Shown piece by piece: positions 60,240 to 64,000 of a DNA stretch of 64,000 nt (position 1 is its first letter; each line of letters begins with the position of its first letter). Source of the DNA: Xanthomonas sp. AM6 (GTDB taxonomy: Bacteria; Pseudomonadota; Gammaproteobacteria; Xanthomonadales; Xanthomonadaceae); NCBI RefSeq assembly GCF_025665335.1, contig NZ_CP106869.1, positions 3,312,501 through 3,376,500 on the forward strand. The letters run 5' to 3'. The translations under genes and the position numbers were made by a program. Below the pieces are notes generated by a model. It was not told the origin of the DNA. It saw only the letters and a program-made list of their open reading frames with translations, and searched no databases.

Positions 60240-61724
60240 ATGAAATGGATGCATGGCCTGGTGGCGCTGCTGGTTGCCGCGCTGCCGATCGCCGCCGTCG
60301 CCGCCGACGCGGCGCCGGTCGCCCAGCCGACGTTGCTGTCCAGCCCGAAGCAGGCCCGCCTCGGCGAGCAGCGGCTGCGCTACCGGGTCAGCTTCGACCA
60401 ACTCGATCTGCCCGGCGCCGACGGCACGCCCGCCGCCTCGATCAGCGCCATCGGCTACCTGGCCGAGCGCGCCGACGCCGGCACGCGGCCGCTGTTGTTC
60501 GCCTTCAATGGCGGGCCCGGCGCGTCGTCGGTGCTGCAGGTGGAAGGCCTCGGCCCGCTGCTGCGCGTGCGCGACGGCACGCGGCAGACGCTGGTCGCCA
60601 ATCCGCACAGCATTCTCGACGCCGCCGACCTGGTGTTCATCGATCCGCCCGGCACCGGCTTCAGCCGGGCGCCCGCCGACGCCGCCGCGCGCGAGCGCTA
60701 CTGGTCCGACCATGGCGACGCCAAGGCCGTGGCGGCGATGATCCGGCACTGGCGCAAGGCGCACGGGCGCGAACGCGCGCCGCTGTACGTCGCCGGCGAA
60801 AGCTATGGCGGCTACCGCCTCGCCCTGCTCGCCGCCGAGATCGGCGACCTGCGTCCGGCCGGGGCGCTGCTGGTCTCGCCGCTGCTCGATGCCACCAGCG
60901 GCGACGACAGCGCCGGCAACGACCTGCGCGCGATGTTCGACCTGCCCGCGTTGGCCGTCGCCGCCGCGGCCCACGGCAAGGGCGAATTGGCCGGGCAGCC
61001 GGTGGAACAGGTCTATGCGCAGGCGCGGTCGTTCGCGCTCGGCGACTACGCGCAGGCGCTGCTGCAGGGCAGCGCCTTGCCGGCCGACGCGCGCAGCCGC
61101 ATGGCCGCGCGCCTGGCCGCGCTGCTGGGCCTGCCGCCACAGGCTGTTCTGGCCGCCGACCTGCGTCCGGACGTGGAGACCTTCCGGCTCGGCCTGCTGG
61201 CCGCCGATGGCCGGCAGATCGGCCGGCTCGACAGCCGCATCGTCGCGCCCCTGCCGGCCCCACAGGCAGCCGACAACGGCCGGCTCTCGGCCGCCAACGA
61301 TCCGGCGCTCAACCTCGGCCGCAGCAACCGGATCCACTCCACGGTGATGGCCGACTACCTGCACGGCCTGTTCGGCGCCGGGCTGCCGCACGACTACGTG
61401 AGCCTGGACATCGACATCGCCATGGCCTGGCGCTTCGCCGCCGACGACGGCGCCGGCCCGCGCCCGTTCGGCGCCGCGATGCGCTTCAATCCCACGCCGA
61501 ACCTGGCGCGGCTGGCGCAGGCCAACCCCGACTTCCGGGTGCTGGCGCTCAACGGCTACTACGACCTGGCCGTGCCCGCGCTCGGCCCGTGGTATGCGCT
61601 GCACCACAGCGCGCTGGATCCGGCGCGCATCGAGTTCCGCCTCCTGCCCAGCGGCCATGCCGTGTTCGCCGAAGAAGCGCTGCGCCCGCAGCTGCACACC
61701 CTGCTGAAGGATTTCCTGAAATGA
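60240..61724 (+). CDS. S10 serine carboxypeptidase, exported (third)
   Basis: A 494-residue S10 protein with a signal peptide (MKWMHGLVALLVAALPIAAVAA). All motifs are regular: FNGGPGASSV, DPPGTGFSRAP, nucleophile VAGESYGGYR, aspartate LNGYYDLAVP and histidine LPSGHAVFAEE. The ATG at 60240 begins the signal peptide. The stop overlaps the start of the amidohydrolase (ATGA), so the two are coupled. It differs enough from the other two copies that the set looks like old duplicates with divided specificity. Confidence 0.92.
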   Translation: MKWMHGLVALLVAALPIAAVAADAAPVAQPTLLSSPKQARLGEQRLRYRVSFDQLDLPGADGTPAASISAIGYLAERADAGTRPLLFAFNGGPGASSVLQVEGLGPLLRVRDGTRQTLVANPHSILDAADLVFIDPPGTGFSRAPADAAARERYWSDHGDAKAVAAMIRHWRKAHGRERAPLYVAGESYGGYRLALLAAEIGDLRPAGALLVSPLLDATSGDDSAGNDLRAMFDLPALAVAAAAHGKGELAGQPVEQVYAQARSFALGDYAQALLQGSALPADARSRMAARLAALLGLPPQAVLAADLRPDVETFRLGLLAADGRQIGRLDSRIVAPLPAPQAADNGRLSAANDPALNLGRSNRIHSTVMADYLHGLFGAGLPHDYVSLDIDIAMAWRFAADDGAGPRPFGAAMRFNPTPNLARLAQANPDFRVLALNGYYDLAVPALGPWYALHHSALDPARIEFRLLPSGHAVFAEEALRPQLHTLLKDFLK

Positions 61725-63757
61725 CCCGCACGCGGCTGCTGGCCGCCACCCTGGCCTCGGCCTGCGCGTTCGCCGCCCATGCCGCGTCGGCGCCGACACC
61801 GGCGCCGCAGTCGCTGGTGCTGATCGCCAACGGCGAGACCGTCGGCTACCTGAAGGCGTCCGCGCACGGCGACACCTACGAGGTCGACTACCACGTCGAC
61901 AACAACGGCCGCGGCCCCAAGCACCACGAGACGATCGTGCTCGGCGAACACGCGCTGCCGCTGGCGTGGACCGTCGCCGGCACCTCGCTGATGGGCGGCC
62001 AGGTCGCCGAGCGCTACCGCTGGCACGACGGCGTCGCCGAATGGAGCAGCCAGGCCGACCGCGGGCGTACGCCGCAGCCGCAACCGAAGCTGTACGTCAC
62101 CAACGACAGCAGCCCGTGGGCGAAGTGGACCTACGCCAAGGCCCTGCTGGCCGCGCCCGGCCAGCGCCTGGACGTGCTGCCCAACGGCCGCATGCAGCTC
62201 GCGCTGGTCGGCACGCTCGCGCTGCCGGGCGCCACCGGCGCGCCGCCGGTGCAGGCACGGCTGCTGCGGCTGTCCGGCCTGGACTTGGAACCGCACTACC
62301 TCGCCATCGATGCGAACGACGCGTTGCTGGCCGACCTCGACGACGACGCGGTGGCGATCCGCGAGGGCTACCAGGCGCAACTGGGCACGCTGACCGATGC
62401 GGTCAAGGCGCAGCAACTGGCGCATGCGCAGGCCCTGCAGCGCCAGCTCGCGCATCCGCTGGAGCGCGGCCTGTGGCTGCGCAACGTGCACGTGTTCGAT
62501 CCGGTCAACGGGCTGCGCAGCGATGCGGTCAACATCCACGTCGCCGACGGGCACATCGTCTCGGTGGACGCGCAATGGCGGCCGGCGCCCGGCGACCGCG
62601 TCTACGACGGCGGCGGCGGCACGGTGATCCCGGGCCTGCACGACATGCATTCGCACAGCACCCTGTCCTCGGGGCTGTGGTACCTGGCCGCGGGCGTCAC
62701 CAACACCCGCGACATGGGCAACGACAACACGTTCCTGCTCGACCTCGTCGCGCGCATCGACCGCGGCGAGATCGCCGGCCCGCGCATCGTCCGCAACGGC
62801 TTCCTCGAAGGCCGCAGCGCGTATTCGGCGCGCAACGGCTTCGTCGTCGACACGCTCGACGACGCGCTGAAGGACGTCGCCTGGTACAAGGACCACGGCT
62901 ACTGGCAGATCAAGCTCTACAACTCGATGAACCCGGCCTGGGTGGCGCCGATCGCCGAGCGCGCGCACGCGCTGGGCATGGGCGTCACCGGCCACATTCC
63001 GGCCTTCACCAACGCCGACGCGATGATCGCCGCCGGCTACGACGAGATCACCCACATCAACCAGCTGATGCTCGGCTGGGTGCTGGCTCCGCACGAGGAC
63101 ACGCGCACGCCGCTGCGGCTGACCGCGATGCAGCGCGTCGCCGGCCTCGACCTGGACGCGCCGCAGGTGCGCCGCACGCTGGACCTGATGCGCCAGCGCG
63201 ACATCGCCCTGGACACCACCGAAGTGATCCTGGAACGGCTGATGCTCAGCCGCGCCGGCAGCGTGCTGCCCGCCGACGCGCCGTACCTGTCGCACATGCC
63301 GATCGCCTACCAGCGCTACCGCCAGCGCACCTTCGTGCCCGATCTCGACGCGCAGGCCGACGCGCGCTACCGCCAGGCGCTGGACAAGACGCTGCAGCTG
63401 ATCGGACGCCTGCACCGGCAGGGCACCGTGCTGCTGCCCGGCACCGACGACACCACCGGCTTCACCGTGCACCGCGAACTGGAGCTGTACGTCGCCGCCG
63501 GGCTGACCCCGCAGCAGGCGCTGCGCGCCGGTACCTGGCAGAGCGAGCAGCATTTCGGCCGCAGTGACCGGCTCGGCAGCGTGCATCCGGGCAAGCAGGC
63601 CGACTTCGTGCTGCTGCCCAGCGACCCGACCGCCGACATCGCCGCGATCCGCCGGCCCGCGCTGGTGGTGAAGGACCGGCAGCTGTACCTGCCCGCCGAG
63701 ATCTACCGCGCCCTGGGCGTGGAACCGTTCGCGCCGGCCCCCAAGCACATCCAATGA
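61721..63757 (+). CDS. Exported amidohydrolase, imidazolonepropionase/prolidase-like, with extra N-terminal domain
   Basis: A 678-residue metal-dependent hydrolase. A signal peptide (to AAHAASA, about 23) precedes an unassigned beta-rich domain (about 28-255, QSLVLIANGETVGYLKASAH). Then comes an amidohydrolase barrel with DMHSHST (metal pair), a lysine in QIKLYNS, histidines in VTGHIPA and EITHINQ, and the aspartate in LPGTDDTTG. It ends with the typical GSVHPGKQADFVLL. This class includes Xaa-Pro dipeptidases, so it probably cleaves dipeptides or cyclic or modified amides left by the S10 enzymes (inference). It overlaps both neighbours as ATGA. Confidence 0.87.
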   Translation: MTRTRLLAATLASACAFAAHAASAPTPAPQSLVLIANGETVGYLKASAHGDTYEVDYHVDNNGRGPKHHETIVLGEHALPLAWTVAGTSLMGGQVAERYRWHDGVAEWSSQADRGRTPQPQPKLYVTNDSSPWAKWTYAKALLAAPGQRLDVLPNGRMQLALVGTLALPGATGAPPVQARLLRLSGLDLEPHYLAIDANDALLADLDDDAVAIREGYQAQLGTLTDAVKAQQLAHAQALQRQLAHPLERGLWLRNVHVFDPVNGLRSDAVNIHVADGHIVSVDAQWRPAPGDRVYDGGGGTVIPGLHDMHSHSTLSSGLWYLAAGVTNTRDMGNDNTFLLDLVARIDRGEIAGPRIVRNGFLEGRSAYSARNGFVVDTLDDALKDVAWYKDHGYWQIKLYNSMNPAWVAPIAERAHALGMGVTGHIPAFTNADAMIAAGYDEITHINQLMLGWVLAPHEDTRTPLRLTAMQRVAGLDLDAPQVRRTLDLMRQRDIALDTTEVILERLMLSRAGSVLPADAPYLSHMPIAYQRYRQRTFVPDLDAQADARYRQALDKTLQLIGRLHRQGTVLLPGTDDTTGFTVHRELELYVAAGLTPQQALRAGTWQSEQHFGRSDRLGSVHPGKQADFVLLPSDPTADIAAIRRPALVVKDRQLYLPAEIYRALGVEPFAPAPKHIQ

Positions 63758-64000
63758 ATCCGATCCCCCGACCTATGCCCATCCCCCATTCCGCCTCCTC
63801 CGACACCGTGTCCGCGCGCCTGCGCGCGCTGGGCCTGGCGTTGCCGCCGCCGCTGCGCGTGCCCGATGGCGTGATCCTGCCGTTCGCGCCGGTGCACGTG
63901 GTCGGCACGCGCGTGCTGATCTCCGGCCACGGCCCGCAACACCCGGACGGGCGCATGGCCGGCGGCGGCCGCATCGGCGAAGACCTGGACGAAGCCCAGG
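63754..64000 (+). CDS. RidA family protein, partial (runs off the window)
   Basis: Only the first 82 codons are present. The sequence ARLRALGLALPPPLRVPDGV then ILPFAPVHVVGTRVLISGHGPQ matches the N-terminal half of RidA/YjgF-type proteins, which hydrolyse reactive enamines and imines made by PLP enzymes. The ATG overlaps the amidohydrolase stop (ATGA), so it is part of the peptide operon. This implies that a PLP enzyme acting on the released amino acids may follow beyond the window. Confidence 0.8.
   Translation, partial: MNPIPRPMPIPHSASSDTVSARLRALGLALPPPLRVPDGVILPFAPVHVVGTRVLISGHGPQHPDGRMAGGGRIGEDLDEAQ

Noticed and set aside
55840-60243. Very long open frame (1467 codons) across the S10 and receptor genes in another frame
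   Set aside because: It is a shadow of real genes in high-GC DNA: arginine/proline/alanine-rich, no domain, and it crosses two well-supported coding sequences and their gaps.
1-64000. Insertion sequences, prophage, tRNA or rRNA genes
   Set aside because: I found no transposase, integrase or phage protein, no terminal inverted repeats around a coding unit, and no tRNA-like T-loop with matching stems.

Overview
The window is about 70% G+C. Its gene order and repeats fit a member of the Xanthomonadaceae, most likely Xanthomonas or a close relative: rpsP-rimM-trmD-rplS beside ffh, a cyoABCD oxidase, many TonB- and plant-cell-wall-related genes, and scattered short palindromes built on a GGAGCGGCTTCAGCCGC core. 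I saw no phage, transposon, integrase, CRISPR array, rRNA or tRNA gene. It looks like ordinary chromosome with accessory catabolic islands.

Layout. Positions 1-9600 hold a MATE exporter and housekeeping genes on the minus strand: rplS, trmD, rimM, rpsP, a class IV aminotransferase coupled to a nitronate monooxygenase, and ffh, with a ypjD-like gene divergent from ffh. Positions 9617-12867 are a divergent galM / GH51 arabinofuranosidase pair. Positions 12953-24818 are mixed: an EF-G paralogue with a leader-peptide-like 5' region, an M19 dipeptidase relative, a Kef-type antiporter, LysR/DUF2798, an orphan coiled-coil protein, a DUF4261-like gene, a GAF-GGDEF cyclase, a glutathione S-transferase and a broken copy of its 5' end.

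Positions 25060-40462 form an L-arabinose island. GH127 and GH97 enzymes (plus the nearby GH51) release arabinose and a YtfQRT-YjfF-type ABC transporter imports it. An SDR dehydrogenase, an IlvD/Edd arabinonate dehydratase, a FAH-fold keto-deoxy-arabonate dehydratase and a ketoglutarate-semialdehyde dehydrogenase would then take it to 2-oxoglutarate without phosphorylation. A LysR regulator sits in the middle. The same AT-rich ACAAATATC element occurs in both divergent promoter regions of the island. No lactonase gene is visible.

Positions 40682-49276 carry a FecI/FecR pair without an adjacent receptor, a DUF805 protein, radA, a SapA-like secreted protein, an M61 peptidase, and a MarR/SDR divergent pair with a perfect 16-bp palindrome. 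Positions 49428-53334 are cyoDCBA. From 53712 to the right edge lies a PAS/HTH (YheO-like) regulator divergent from an operon of three S10 serine carboxypeptidases, a TonB receptor, an amidohydrolase and a RidA protein. I read this as an outer-membrane-import and peptide-degradation locus. Its promoter has a palindrome directly over the -10 box.
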